Shown here: piece by piece, positions 35,720-47,652 of the stretch
Layout of the letters: each line of letters opens with the position of its first letter
Position numbering within the stretch: position 1 is the stretch's first letter
NCBI GenBank assembly: GCA_948474755.1
Contig: CAOLHI010002145.1
Coordinates: 434,001-498,000, forward strand
From: Ctenosaura bakeri
Lineage: Eukaryota > Chordata > Lepidosauria > Squamata > Iguanidae
Length of the DNA: 64,000 nucleotides
Direction of reading: 5' to 3'
Notes under the pieces: generated by a model
Database searches by the model: none
Told to the model about the DNA's origin: nothing
Seen by the model: the letters and a program-made list of their open reading frames with translations, nothing else
Position numbers and translations under genes: made by a program

Positions 35720-36139
35720 GCCCTTTCCGCACCTTACCTTTTTCTGGCACTGGGGTGCAGGGATTGTGCAAGCAGCCTCCAGCAAGAGGCTCTTGCATCC
35801 CTGCTGCTTCAGCTCCACACGAGCTGCCTGCTCGCGTGAGAGCCCTGTCTCTTCCTTCCACAGTGCAGCCTGGGAGTTTCCCAGGCTGCACTGGGGCAGG
35901 AAGCATGACTGGCACGGCTCTGGAGGCTTCGCACACCAGTTAAGTGTGTGCGGGGTCCTGGGAGGAATGCGTGATCCGGCACCATTTTCAGCTTCCAGCC
36001 AAGAATGAAAAGGCACGCGATTGGCGTCTGCCAGCCCCTGGAGCGTCGCATGATTGTGAGTGCCACGTGCAGATCGCTCCTCACAATCACGCGATGCTCC
36101 AGGAGCCCTTTTGCATGGCAAATGCTGTGCGGAAAGGGC
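35720..36139. mobile_element. Long CpG-rich foldback element, target duplication CTGTG
   Basis: The left terminus gccctttccgcaccttacc is mirrored by gtgcggaaagggc. It is flanked by exact CTGTG at 35,715-35,719 and 36,140-36,144. The 420-bp interior has several nested inverted blocks: ccttccacagtgcagcctgg with ccaggctgcactggggcagg, and ggagcgtcgcatgattgtga with ctcacaatcacgcgatgctc. Core and termini match 844-1292 and 9768-10075. No transposase frame. Confidence 0.9.
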
Positions 36140-36489
36140 CTGTGATAATGCTATAACAGTACAGGATAATGTGACTTTCCTCAAGATTATATTGGTATTT
36201 AATCACTCTTCAGACATTGCTCCACAATTTCCTTAAAGCAGGGAGGTCCATAATTCAGTTTTCTTGAAGACTTGAGACATACCATAACTATCTTTCTGTG
36301 GTGGAAGCACCTTACTAAGGCAGGTTCCATAAAAATGATGCACTTCCAAACTTTTCACATCAACAGGAATAGAATTTAGTTTTCTAATAACTAGATCAAC
36401 ATATATAATATGAATAAGAAATAAGCATACATTTAAATCTTTTTTAAAAATAGAGTTACAAGTTTGGTATATCAGGGGAATACTGTGGA

Positions 36490-37622
36490 TGTTGTATATC
36501 TTAATTTCAGTAAGACTTTTCAATGAGTTCCCTTCATGATATTCTTGCAAACAAGTTAGTGAAATGCAGGCTAGACAATGTTGCTGTTAGGAGGATTTGT
36601 AACTGGTTGACTGACTGAACCCAAACAGTGCTCACCAATAGTTTCACTTCAGCTTGGAGAGAAGAGATTAGTAGGGTGCTATAGGGCTCTGTCCTGGGTC
36701 CAGTGTTGTTCAATATTTTTATCAGTGACTTAGATGATGGAATAGAAGGCATGCTTATCACATTTGCAAATAACTCCAAATTACTTGAGGTAGCTGACTC
36801 CCAAGAGAATGGAATCAAAATTCGAATGAGCTTAATAGATGGGAAAATCTATGAAAATGAATTTGTAGAGGAATAAATTAAAGCAGGAAAAATGAAATGC
36901 ATGAATATAGGAAGGGTGACACCTGGCTTAACAACAGCACATACAAAAAGGCACCATGGGCCTTAGTACACCAGAGGTTAAGCATGTGTCAATAGTGTGA
37001 TGTGATGGCCAAAAGGTCAATGCAATCCTATGGTGCATCAACAAGATCACAGTGTTGAGATCGAGGGAAGTAAGAGTGACCACTCTATTCTGCTTTGGTC
37101 AGATCTCACCATGGATTTGTCCAGTTCTTTGTTCAGTTCTGGGAACCACAAACTGAAAATGATGTTAACAAGCTAAAATGTATTCAGAGAAGGGCAACCA
37201 AGATGATAATGGATCTGGAAACCTGGCTTGATGAAGAATGGCTGAGAGAGCTGAGTATGTTTAGCTTGGAGAAGAAGAAATTGGGAAGTAACATGAGCGT
37301 CATCTTTAAAGATTTGAACAGATGACATGTAGAAGCAGGAGCAATATTGTTTTCTGCTGCTCCAGAGGCCAGGTCATGAACCAATGGACTCAAATTAAAA
37401 GAGCAATGATTCTGCCTAAACATAAGGGAGAACTTACTAGTAGTATGATCTGTTTGATAATAGAACAGACTGTCCTGCAGGGTGGAAGACTCTCCTTTTT
37501 TGGAGGTCTTTAAACAGATATTGGGTGCTCACCTCTCAGGAGCGCTTCAGCTGTGGATTCCTGTATAGCAGTGGAATGGATCAGATGGCTCTTGTGGTCA
37601 CTTCCAGCCCTATGATTCTATG
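36490..37622 (+). mobile_element. CR1-type LINE, 5'-truncated and degenerate
   Basis: The segment around 36,680-36,790 translates to reverse-transcriptase-like fragments: a ...CPGSSVVQYFYQ-like run from gtcctgggtccagtgttgtt, then a DLDD segment from gacttagatgatgg and a FANN segment where FADD would be expected. Downstream (37,100-37,620) are the typical CR1 3' landmarks: gagaagggcaaccaagatga, atgtttagcttggagaagaa, aggtctttaaacagatattg and cagccctatgattctatg, the CR1 end octamer. Frames are broken and the catalytic pair is damaged. Confidence 0.8.
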
Positions 37623-38269
37623 TGCAATATTGTCTCTTTATTTTCATTTCTCCTTCCTTATGGGATGGGCAGCTCTAAATTTCTTCTGAAATCCTCAATC
37701 TGTCTCTGAAGCAGAGTAGATTGGGCTTCCTCCCAGGCATTTTCTTCCATCTCCCTGGTAACCAGACACACTCACAGTAGTACTCCCCCCCCCTTCCTGG
37801 TTTCTCCCACATAAGGCTCACTAGATAGGCAACACATACTTTTCACAGGCAGAAACTCCATAACCTAAAATGCACTGACAATTGTATCTTTTAAAAAAGA
37901 AACTACAAACATTTTAAACTACTAATAGGGGATAGCATATACCAGCCTTACCTAGCGGAGCAGACTGTTACCTGAGACACTGTACAAATTGAGAAATTAG
38001 CTGGCAAACCCAGTCTCCAAAACCCAAATGCAACCACAACAATACCTGTCAAATGGCTGGGGTTCACTCATCAAACTTCAGAGTCATCTCAATAAACGCT
38101 TACTTAGCATTTCTACCTTGAAATCAGCACTGGCATTTCTTAAACTGACTTCTCCTTCACTGTCATGTGTCAGATTAATCCTAAATTGATCAGGAGGAGA
38201 TTAGAAATCAAACTCTATCCTGCTCCTGAATTCTGGTTATAACAACTGGTTGTGGTTCATCCAATCCAG

Positions 38270-38345
38270 ACTTTATTTGTTTTATTATTTATTTGATTTA
38301 TATCCTGCTTTCTCTCAAACAGGACTCAAACCAGCTAATGTAGGG
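38270..38345 (-). repeat. LINE 3' end fragment (L2/CR1 type)
   Basis: ttattatttatttgatttat followed by cctgctttctctcaaacagg and actcaaaccagct, the usual reversed LINE tail. Confidence 0.5.
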
Positions 38346-38431
38346 CCATGACTATGACCGTATAAACCCCCCTATTTATAGGATTTCTATTGTTAAATAA
38401 AAGTGGGTGAAGCTTTCCTTTAAGGCAACCT

Positions 38432-38535
38432 GCCCAAATGTTATGCCTTCCAGATATGTTGGAGTACAACTCCCATCCCATGCCTCATATAGTTGGGAGA
38501 TCAGTCAATTGTGCCAGCACCTCCAAGTGGAGGTG
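38432..38535. repeat. hAT-like MITE fragment
   Basis: ccttccagatatgttggagt, acaactcccatcccatgcct: landmarks of the MITE at 23,494. Confidence 0.5.
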
Positions 38536-39429
38536 GGAGCAAAAATAGAGGTGACTATATGGAGAAGGAAATTGAAGTGGGAAAATGCTATAAATCAAAA
38601 CCAAGGCTGACTTCTCATGTTATTCCTCTCAAATGGAATAACCCATGTAAACAGAATACTGTTAAGGACCATTTCCTCATCTTATCAACTAATTTTTTAA
38701 CCATGGGAAGCAAGCTGTCTCATGAGGGGTGAGGAAAGTGCAACATGCAGGCTCATGGGGATCCAATGTCATTCCTGCGGGGTCTCAGGAATCTTCCGCA
38801 TCAAGCTGATTAAATACACAGCTGGGTAGGGTCCAATTGCCTTTCTGTCTCTAGGACTCCAGCTCCCAAAACACTGGCACTCATTGTGAGAGTTACCTGA
38901 AAGTCTCAGGCATGGCAGAATTAACTTGCTGGATTAACTGTGTTACAGATCTGGATGACAGGAACTTTTTAAAATAACCGTTCCTTAGAAACAATTACAA
39001 TAAGCTGCTATCAGGCAGGTTAAACCTCATGACACAACTTGTCTGATTAGTTGTTTTGGGAGTTTCTAACTCCTTCTGCCAAGGAATCCTTTGTTTAGTC
39101 CAAATCTAAGAGGAGAAACATGTAAAAGATGACACTTTGGATGTATATTTAAGAACAAAAGACAAAATATTTTATCTGTGGAGGAACTCCAGAGGAAGCG
39201 ATGACCTATAGACACTCCACGAGGAACGGTTCATACTGTGAGGCACAGGAATGCTTCAGAAAATTAAGAATGCTTCAGTGGATCGTACTGCACCTATAAC
39301 TGTAGCAGGTTACATGGATGTTGGCTCATGAGAAGAAAGGCAGGGAAAGTTCTTAGTAAAAGTCACCATCAATGCATACAAAGTCATTAATACATAGGGC
39401 CATATTGGAATAATTTTTATGAAATTTCC

Positions 39430-39513
39430 CTGAAGCAGTTTCTCACTCTCCTGGCATCTATATGGTTTCTCTCTTGTGTGGATTTGTTGGTGGCTCACAA
39501 GGTTTGAATGTTA
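39430..39513 (-). pseudogene. Relic of a C2H2 zinc-finger gene
   Basis: The minus strand encodes HSNLVSHQQIHTREKPYRC followed by QESEKLL. This is the end of one C2H2 finger (two His four residues apart: H-Q-Q-I-H), a canonical TGEKPY-type linker with one change (TREKPY) and the start of the next finger, whose second Cys is replaced by Ser. A stop codon directly precedes the finger and no further fingers are readable. It is a decayed fragment of a poly-zinc-finger gene, retroposed or duplicated. Confidence 0.6.
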
Positions 39514-40621
39514 AGACACCCAAGTTGTTTTAAAAAGCAATATGTTTTTGAAATTTGTATGCCATCCCATAGCACAAACATCTTTGCATGGCTGACAGTA
39601 AATGCAAATACAAACAACTTATGCAAATGCAAACAACCAAAATGCAAAAACCCAAACATGACAAAAAATACAAAACTCAAAGTGGCCCCAAAATTAAAAA
39701 CATAGACTGGAATCTTGTTGGGGACTTAACATCTTCATAAGCGGGAATTAGAAGCAGGCAGTTATTTACCATCAATATCCAAATAAAGGGCTGCTGTTAT
39801 GTTTCTACATAGGGGAGCCAGCAAAGTGAGTATGTGCATTGGGACTGATGCACAATGGGCTGATGCTCACTGATCCTGTTGTGGATTGGTCCCATTGTCC
39901 ATTGGGAGACCAGTTAGGCAGTGCTGATGAACATTGGATATTGTAGCCAGTGTCCCGTTATGCATCTTCTCAATTCACTAACGGGGTTTCTTAGCACCTC
40001 TGTTACAACACTAAGTGTATGTAAAGTGTACATTGTGACAGAGGATTCTGGTAATAGATTTTAGAACTGAAAAGCCCAGATTATGTGAGTTACTTAAAAG
40101 GGCTGGAACTGTATAGATCAATTGATTTTCTGTTCCACATCCACTCTTTTGCATTGTGGTTTCATGTGCAGCAATGGGAAGATGGAGCTAAAGCATATCA
40201 ATAGGAGCCCACTGTGACGGACAGTCTGCTCTTGCCCTGCATGTTGAATTCTGCAATATGCCTTTAATTGTTCTTCATTTCTATACTTTATAAATGTATT
40301 TGGAGCTGGGCCACATTAAATACTCCACAGTGTTATAAACAAGCAGCATGGTTGAGCTGGATACTGATGTTACCTCCCATATCTTTGAGATGAAGCTTCT
40401 TCTAACAATATTCAAAGTAACATTCTCTTTGTTGCTACCGCATCACGTTGCTGGCTCATGTTCAGTTTGTGTTCCACTATAAATCACGGCTTCTTCACAG
40501 CAATGCTTTCCTCTGGCCAATTATCTCCCACTTTCTATTTGTGTCTGAATTCGTTCCTAGATTTCTCACTGTCAAATTGTAGGAGGAATGCTTTTCATTC
40601 TCTGGAGTTTAAACCCAGTGT

Positions 40622-40770
40622 GGTGGTAGTGGTGTGCGTGTAACCCTCTGGGTATTCTTGGACTGCAATGCCCATCATCTGTAGCCAGCAGTGCTAACGG
40701 TAATGGATGATGGAAGACTACACATTCTGCATCTCTTGTTCCAACTCTTTCCAGTATTTTATTATCTGCA
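40622..40770. repeat. hAT-like MITE fragment
   Basis: Two facing blocks, ggactgcaatgcccatcatc and ggatgatggaagactacaca, of the type seen at 23,494. Confidence 0.5.
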
Positions 40771-41371
40771 GATGTGTAAATATACACTCAAATTACTTAT
40801 TAGCACACTTTACAACAGCACAGAGTGAGCCTAGGGTACTGCTGTGTAACCTCTGATGCCTTCTCACATTGAATCAGAATAGTAAGGCACAGGACAACAT
40901 CTCAGTGGATCCTGGGCAGGGGGCACAGCTTGTAGAAACGTCTTCACTCCTTGTCATCCACAAATAAAGACATGTTTTTCAAAATCTTGGTGACCCAATA
41001 GTAGTTGGGATAGGCTGGGTGTAGGACAAATCTCATGCTGTCACTTCAAGTTTTGAAAAAGACCTCAGGTTCAAAACAGCCCCTGGGGGTGGTGAAAATG
41101 GTGTGAATTGGTGGTCATACCCTTAGAGGCTTTGGAGGACTTTTGGATAATTTTTTTTGGCCCCAACATTTTTTAAGAAGGGTAAGTGGGATCCCTCCAA
41201 GCTCCTGGGATGGAAGCTGGTACCTCCCATCTGCTTGGAAGTGAGCATAGGCAGTACTGAATTAAATTGATCCATGGTCTTTCTTGGTAAAGGCAGCATA
41301 CTGTAGTCTTCTGGTCAAAGAAAGGAACTGCAAGAAAAGACCAGACACACAGGCAAGGATCACTACAGGTT

Positions 41372-41462
41372 AGGGAGGTGGAATGTTTGGTTCTTCAGAT
41401 GTAGTTGGGCTGTACCTCCCAACCAATATCTAGAGGGCCACATATTCCCAACTTTAGCTAGA
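41372..41462. repeat. hAT-like MITE fragment
   Basis: cttcagatgtagttgggctg, tacctcccaaccaatatcta, gagggccacatattcccaac. Confidence 0.5.
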
Positions 41463-42611
41463 AGCCACAATGGAGTAGATACTCAGAAATCATGCATAGG
41501 GTTCCAGTTTATGCTTACTTTTTGAGCAACAAGGTGACTTTGCTCCTGTGTTTCCTGCAAGAGACAATCTACATCTTTCTTTATGTCTGTCTGCCTCTGG
41601 TATTCCATCCCTGCACTTGTCTAGGATGGGGGTAACATCCAGTCTGATACACTGACATGAAGAAGTGCACAATTTACCTGAAGCATCAGTAAGATAACAG
41701 TCATCTAACCATTCACTGAAAGTCCAAGGGAGGACATTGCATAACCTCCCTGGACAGTGTGTTCCACTGCTGAACTGCTCTTGACTTTAAACAGAACTTG
41801 CAAATAACATGTCAAAAAGTAATTATTGTTTCTTTTTGCTCTTCTATATAACAAGGGGCAATGACATCATTGTCTAAGGACAACAGAATGTTCTCTGGTT
41901 TTTACACAGTGAGTAACATTTAGTCAATATTACTTATTATTGCTTACTTTTCTCATGTAAAGTCACAGGGAGAGGGGAGATCTGTTCTTTGTCTAAAGAA
42001 GATCCTCTGCTGCTCCAGCAAAAACTATCTTTACCATAAGCCAGGAAGTGTGGGAAGCAGGACCTCACACTTCCTTTAATGACCAGAAAAATTTGAATGC
42101 CCTAGGTTTTATAGGAAATATGGGCAGCTGCCTTCCACAGTTCCCTGACTGCATTACAGAGAGCCATTGTTGGAGCAAGAGAGAGGAGACCTCACTTCTC
42201 TGGGATGTATGGGAACTTTATATTCCAGTAAAAGATGGAGCAGGCCCTTCCTCATCCTAGAACAAAGAAGGTAGGTGGTAATGAACAAAGCCAAGACCAA
42301 TGCAATGAGTTACTTTTGCGTCCAAACAGTCGAAAGCAATGCAATGGATACCATGATCTGAAGCTCTCCTTTTCATCTACATTAACATTAAAGACACTGG
42401 GCTGAGCACACAGCTTCTATCATGAAGTTCAGCAGAGTGAAATTCTTTTTTCAGGGGAAGCTTTACCCATCTCAATAAATGAACTTGTAGTTCATCTGTA
42501 CAGCAACCTACCTTTTGGCACCCTGTTATCTGACAACTCACTCTTTTGGTGCTTCCAAATTAAGGACAAGTTCCATTAATTCAGTGAAGGTTCTGCTCTT
42601 CCTGCCTACAT

Positions 42612-42728
42612 AGGCTCACTTGGAACCACTTGCATGTGTGTGCTGCTTGCAAAGCGAGCTGAGAGGGAAAAAGGGGGCTAAGCTGGCTGAGAGATTTGCA
42701 AGCAGTGTGGTCAGCCCCAAATGAGCCT
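42612..42728. repeat. Small imperfect foldback repeat
   Basis: aggctca at the left and tgagcct at the right end, with inner arms ctgcttgcaaa (42,643-42,653) and tttgcaagcag (42,695-42,705). About 117 bp. Flanking duplication not evident. Confidence 0.55.
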
Positions 42729-43320
42729 CTGTAAGTCCCTCATGCTCCCTACAGTACATGGTTTCACTTTTCAACCAATTCCACTTTCTGACAGTGGTCT
42801 GGTTCCTAACTTGTCAGATAAGTGGAGGAAGCCTATGTTGCAACTACTTCAAGGACTGATAAGATTCCAAGCTTGGTAACAGTCCATTAGTAGCTCCTTC
42901 CTGCAGTTTCAAAAATCAGTTTTGTGAGAACTTTATGGTGCTTCTTTCTAGCTGATATCTGCAGTTTATTTTTTGGGACAACATTAATCTTTTTCACTAA
43001 ACAGCATCTAAAAAATATCTAGATTGGCTGGGTTTTTGCTAAATCTGAGCTGAATGTTATCAACTATATACTGCACACAGATGCATTTCCTAAGTGGTAA
43101 AATAATTTCCTAAAATGCTGTGGTTGCTCAGGTTCCTGCTGGGATTGTTTTTCTCTTTATGCCATCATTTAAAGATGGATGTATGACTTTTGCTCTTGCT
43201 CTTTTCCTTGAAATTGTAAAAAAAAAAAAAAAGTTCTAAATGCTTCTGGGAGTTCTTCCATTCCCTAAGGCTTACATCCTATCCATGCTTGCTTAAAAGG
43301 ACGAGACACAGAACTACAGC

Positions 43321-43432
43321 TCAAGGCTACAATCCTCAATTGGGAACAAGTCTTGCTGAATTCAAAGAGACTTTACTTAAACTGAATGAACGCATTTTAG
43401 TTTATACTGTAAGGTTTCAGTCTCAACCCTAT
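43321..43432. repeat. Dispersed repeat fragment related to 25,145
   Basis: aaggctacaatcctcaattg, ggaacaagtcttgctgaatt, caaagagactttacttaaac in family order. Confidence 0.4.
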
Positions 43433-43639
43433 CACTCAGAATAATTGAGTAAGATTTCCTGCCATGGCAGTATCTGAGATATAAAGATACAAAACAGTAA
43501 AGTACTGGGTTGGATCAAGTTTACGTTGCTTCTACTTTGTTCCCATACAAATCAAGAGGAATTATACTTTCACATTCATTCCAACAGGTGACTATTGTCC
43601 GTGGGTATCTAACCCACTGCAGTTACGTGTCACTGAGCA

Positions 43640-43758
43640 GAGGTTAGATGGTCATCTGTCGGGAGTGCTTTGAGGGTGTTCCTGCATGGCAGGGAGTTGG
43701 ACTGGATGGCCCATGTGGTCTCTTCCAACTCTACATTTCTATGATTCTATGATTCTGT
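43640..43758 (+). repeat. CR1 LINE 3' end
   Basis: ggttagatggtcatctgtcg, gttcctgcatggcagggagt, tggactggatggcccatgtg, gtctcttccaactctacatt and two copies of the CR1 terminal octamer (attctatg) just before 43,758. Confidence 0.85.
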
Positions 43759-43763
43759 TCTGT

Positions 43764-43853
43764 GAATGTACCTACACTTTGACTTAGCATAAGGTAATTT
43801 TCTATGTTCTTTATGTTACATACCTTATACTAAGTCAAAGTATAGGTACATTC
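43764..43853. repeat. 33-bp inverted repeat (hairpin)
   Basis: Left arm gaatgtacctacactttgac + ttagcataaggta (43,764-43,796). The right arm (43,821-43,853) is its inverse with two transitions. 24-nt loop. It begins a few bases after the CR1 tail. Confidence 0.9.
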
Positions 43854-44397
43854 AGACCACTACTGTCAGCTTGGATTCACAGCAGTTTTTCAGGGTTTCC
43901 AGAAGGCTTTTTCCTTTCCTTACTTAGAGATGTGGGGGATTCAACTTGGTATTGTCTGTTTCCACAGATACAACCATCTACCTCCCTTTTTTTTTAGCCC
44001 CTCAAGACAATAATTCCCTAATTCCTTTCCCAAGGCAATCAAACATTCTTGCTTTAGAAATTCCATGATGAAATTTGATGTTACTCATGGTATCATAGGT
44101 TTAAGTTCACAAAATTGACTTCATTAGTCCTTGACAGAGTAATCCTTTTTCCATGATGCTATAGTAATAAAATGTAGCCTTTTTGTATAATTAATATGTC
44201 TCTTGAACTTGCAGTCATGAAATAATGATTTTTATTGGCCCAGAAACTGCTGCATGCTTGACAAACAATTGTCTAAGATTTCTGCTATGGGCACAGACTG
44301 TGGTTCAATGTCTTGCCACAAATGACATTGTACTTGATTAGGTGGTTCATTTTTTGCTTATAAAAGAATATAAAAGAATACATATCTTCTTCACCAT

Positions 44398-44510
44398 ATG
44401 GCAGTCTTCTCCAGCTTGGTGCCTCATAGATATGTTGGACTGCAGTTCCCAATATCCCCAGCAGGCATAGTGATTTGATAACAGGAATTGAAGGCATGGC
44501 GTTTCTATTC
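44398..44510. repeat. hAT-like MITE fragment
   Basis: cttctccagcttggtgcctc, atagatatgttggactgcag, ttcccaatatccccagcagg: left half of the MITE type at 23,494. Confidence 0.6.
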
Positions 44511-45310
44511 CACTTAAGGTTATATGACAGCACATTAAGAGTGATTGAAAAGTCCCAGATTTTGTTCCCATTCTTTCTGATGTGATGCTGGGTTAAAATA
44601 TACCAACCCGGGGAGCTAATATAGAGTCTGTGATCATACCAGGGGCTGACAGAAAATATTTTGGGTTAAACAAACATGTTTATGGATCTCCAAAATAAAA
44701 TTGGAAAGAACAGGAACAAAATCTGGACTTTCTGGTCTTCTAAAATCAGCTTGGATGTACCTTAAGCAACCTCTCAGTGGGGAAAATGAGAGATAAAATA
44801 TCCTGTCTTTAAAATTGTGAGAATGTCAGCAATATATATTTTCATTTCTCCAAATGTACAGAAGGTTCTCATGCACACATATAATCATACCTGTACATGC
44901 ACAAACTTGGAGAATCTCAGCTTGATTTTGAGTACGAAGCCTCTTTGATTTTTGAATTGGAGCATGCTGCCTGTAGAAATGGCTACTACCCAACACGTGA
45001 GTACTATTCAACAGTGCTTGTTTTCATATTTTGACAACAGATAGTTGACTTTTCCCCCAATGATGTGAATCAAGGAAAAAGGACCTATTAATACACAGTA
45101 GTTAATTAGTTAGAGTAGTTAATTATCCTAATCCCCAATATCAATCTTTTTCAAAAAGCACTCTCTTAGTTCAAGGATGAAGGTAAAGACTGTGGGCTCC
45201 TTTTATAGGACATAATGATCCCCCTGTACTGTTGAATCCTACAGGCCAAGCTTGTTTCATAAATGAGCAATTGCCAGAGACTTTTAGATCTTCCCTTGGA
45301 GTACAATCTC

Positions 45311-45484
45311 TTCTTTCAGATACAGTGTAAGGGGCAGGTTGCCTTATTGTAGATTGCTGTTGTGTGCCTTCAAGTCCTTTCTGCCTTATAGTGTTTAGGA
45401 ACACTATAAGGCAGAAAGGACTTGAAGGCACACAACAGCAATCTACAATAAGGCAACCTGCCTCTTACTCTGTATCTGAAAGAA
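45311..45484. repeat. Near-perfect 85-bp inverted duplication, 4-nt loop
   Basis: Arms 45,311-45,395 and 45,400-45,484 are inverse copies with two mismatches, separated only by tagg. The arms include both genomic flank (ttctttcagatacag) and the beginning of a SINE (ttgctgttgtgtgccttcaa). The duplication therefore happened after the SINE inserted. It lies about 2.4 kb upstream of the CACNA2D3 start codon. Confidence 0.95.
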
Positions 45485-45663
45485 ACCCCTGTCATGGGGT
45501 TTTCTCGGCAAGATTTGTTCAGAGGAGGCCTGCTTTTGCCTTTCTCTGGGGCAGAGAAAGTGTAAGTTGTCCAAGGTTACCCAGCTGGTTTCCATAACCG
45601 AGCAGGGATTCCAATCCTGGTCTGCAGAGTCATAGTCCAAGGTTCAAACCACCACACCACGCT
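45354..45663 (-). repeat. tRNA-derived SINE (minus), split by the inverted duplication
   Basis: The reversed 3' end lies at 45,354-45,399. The body resumes at 45,485 (acccctgtcatggggttttc) and continues with aagatttgttcagaggaggc, aaggttacccagctggtttc and ggttcaaaccaccacaccac to 45,663. The intervening 85 bp is the right arm of the inverted duplication. Confidence 0.85.
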
Positions 45664-47652
45664 ATCGATACCAGTTACCCGACATGCCGGAGGCGAAGGA
45701 AAAGAAAATGTCTGTTTAGATGCTTTTACTCCTACCAGAATGTCCCGAAGTTAACAAAAAAGTTGCATTGGCGTGTGCGCTCCGGCTGCGGGTCTTGAGC
45801 GTTTGCCTCTCCAAACAGAAGCACCCTGTCATCCTCACCTCCACAGAGAGAAGCGGCCAGCTCCCGGGCGCGCAGTCCTGCCTCCCTCCCTCCTCTAGTA
45901 ATCCAACCCCAGCATGACTCAGCCCTCCTTCCAGCTCCTCTGTAATGCTCGGGCTGCTTATTTACAATCAACTGGGAACTTCTAAATATTTCAGTCCCGA
46001 ACCACGGAAAGGTAAAAGTGATCCAAGGAGGCGGCGGGGCAAGCGCAAAGGGTACCTCCTGGCCTCCATACCTGAGAGGTGGGAAGCAGTTTTGCTTTCT
46101 CTTTCCTCTCTCTCACATACACACCACCGCACCATCACCCTCTCTTTGCCACGCTTGCGATGCTGCCCGTCCCTTACCGAGGGGGATTCCTCCACAAGGC
46201 CAAATGAATAATTTATCCCTCGGCTCCAGCCCGCACTTAGGCTTGCATCGATCGCCCTGTGCTGCATTTCCTTTCGTTCGCCGGAGCCCCCCCCCCAGCC
46301 CGCCCCTTCCCCGCCCGGACCCACGCGGCTTCCCATCCGGATCTCGCTTTCTGCCTCTCTCTCCCTCGGATCCCGCCTCGCCGCCGCACCCCAGCGCTCG
46401 GGCAACAAGGAAAGGGGGACCCGACCACGCCGTGCCCGTCCGACTGACTACGCCAGGGCAAGGAGGGAGGCCCTCTCCGGGCCGGCGAAGCGGTCCGGAA
46501 AGGCCGAGGGTGGGGAGAGTGTGTGTGTGTGTGTGTGAGAGTCGGGCTCCCGCCTCGCTCAGGTTGCCTTCAGCGCGATGCCGGAGGGCAGGGCTGCGGG
46601 GAGCGACCTCGCGCGCCTTCCTCTTCCTCCTCCCCGTCTCGCGCGGCTGCTCCCACGGCTGCCGACGTTTCCGCTGCTGCAACTTGGCCGCTCCCCGGGC
46701 GGGAGAGGCGAAGCGCCCCGCTCCTCATCCCTCCGTCTCCGGAGCCGCCGCCGCCGCCGCCTTCACGGCTGTCCGTCACGCGCCGCGGGCAGCTGACCGG
46801 GGCTCTCCGGCGGCCCGGCGAGGGGCCCGCGGCTCGGTTGCCTTTCGAGGAGGCTCAGCCACTCACGGCGCAGCCGTCGCCTCCTGCCGCCGCCGCCACT
46901 TCTTTCTCCGGACTTCACTCGCTCCAGCCGCCTCGGAGACTTGCACCCTTTCCGCTGTCTTTCACCCCCCCCACATACACCCGCCTCGCCCCCCTCCCGC
47001 ATCCCTGTGCCCTCCCGGCGACGCGCACCCGCTCCTTAAAAGGCGGCGGCCGCCACTCCGCCTCCCACCAGTGCATTCGCGGCGCGGACTTGATAGAGGC
47101 TGGAGTGGAGCTTTCCGGCGGCGCGGAGTGAATAAACACACACACGCGCGCCACACCACACGCTCCTGCGCGCGCCCACTCCCCCCTCCCTCCCTCGCGC
47201 ACGCACGCGTCTTACAAAAAGAGGGGACCTGGAGGCAGCGTCGCGACTGAGGGGGAAAGAAAAGAAAACCTGAGGCGAAAGAGCGCGAAAGGGGCTGCAG
47301 CCGCCCAGCCTCGGACCCCCGACGACAGCCCGCTCGCCGGCCGGCTCTCCGCCTCAGGACCCCGAGGCGAGGAGGGGCGCGGAAGTAACTCCGGCGCCAG
47401 CACAGCCACACCGCTTACTGCGGAGCGGAGTCGCCGTCACTGTCACCAGCACCACCAGCACCCCCTGGAGCGTGGCGGCAACCACCCAGGGGCGGGCTGC
47501 AGTGGTGCCGCGTGGCCGTTACCAAGGACACCGGAGAGTTTCTTCTCGCCTCGCCCCCCCCCGCTCCCAGGTCAGCCGACCTCCCTCCCTCTCCCCCTCG
47601 GCTCCCTGGCTCCGGAGGAAGGGCCGTCGCGAAGAGGAGGAGGAGGAGGAGG

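Noticed and set aside
35672..36184. 170-codon minus-strand frame
   Set aside because: Coincides with the long foldback element. Similar peptides appear on both strands because of the palindrome.
45171..45597. Two frames starting with the same peptide MPSSPFCLIVF on opposite strands
   Set aside because: Caused by the 85-bp inverted duplication and not by gene duplication.
1..45660. Neighbouring genes expected upstream of CACNA2D3 in vertebrates (for example SELENOK or ACTR8)
   Set aside because: No exon-like peptide of these genes was found on either strand. They are presumably farther upstream.
46018..47250. 410-codon open frame in the CpG island, and overlapping 189-202 codon frames
   Set aside because: Stop-poor because of high GC. 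Pro/Arg/Ser-rich peptide without any domain, and it overlaps promoter and 5' UTR of CACNA2D3.
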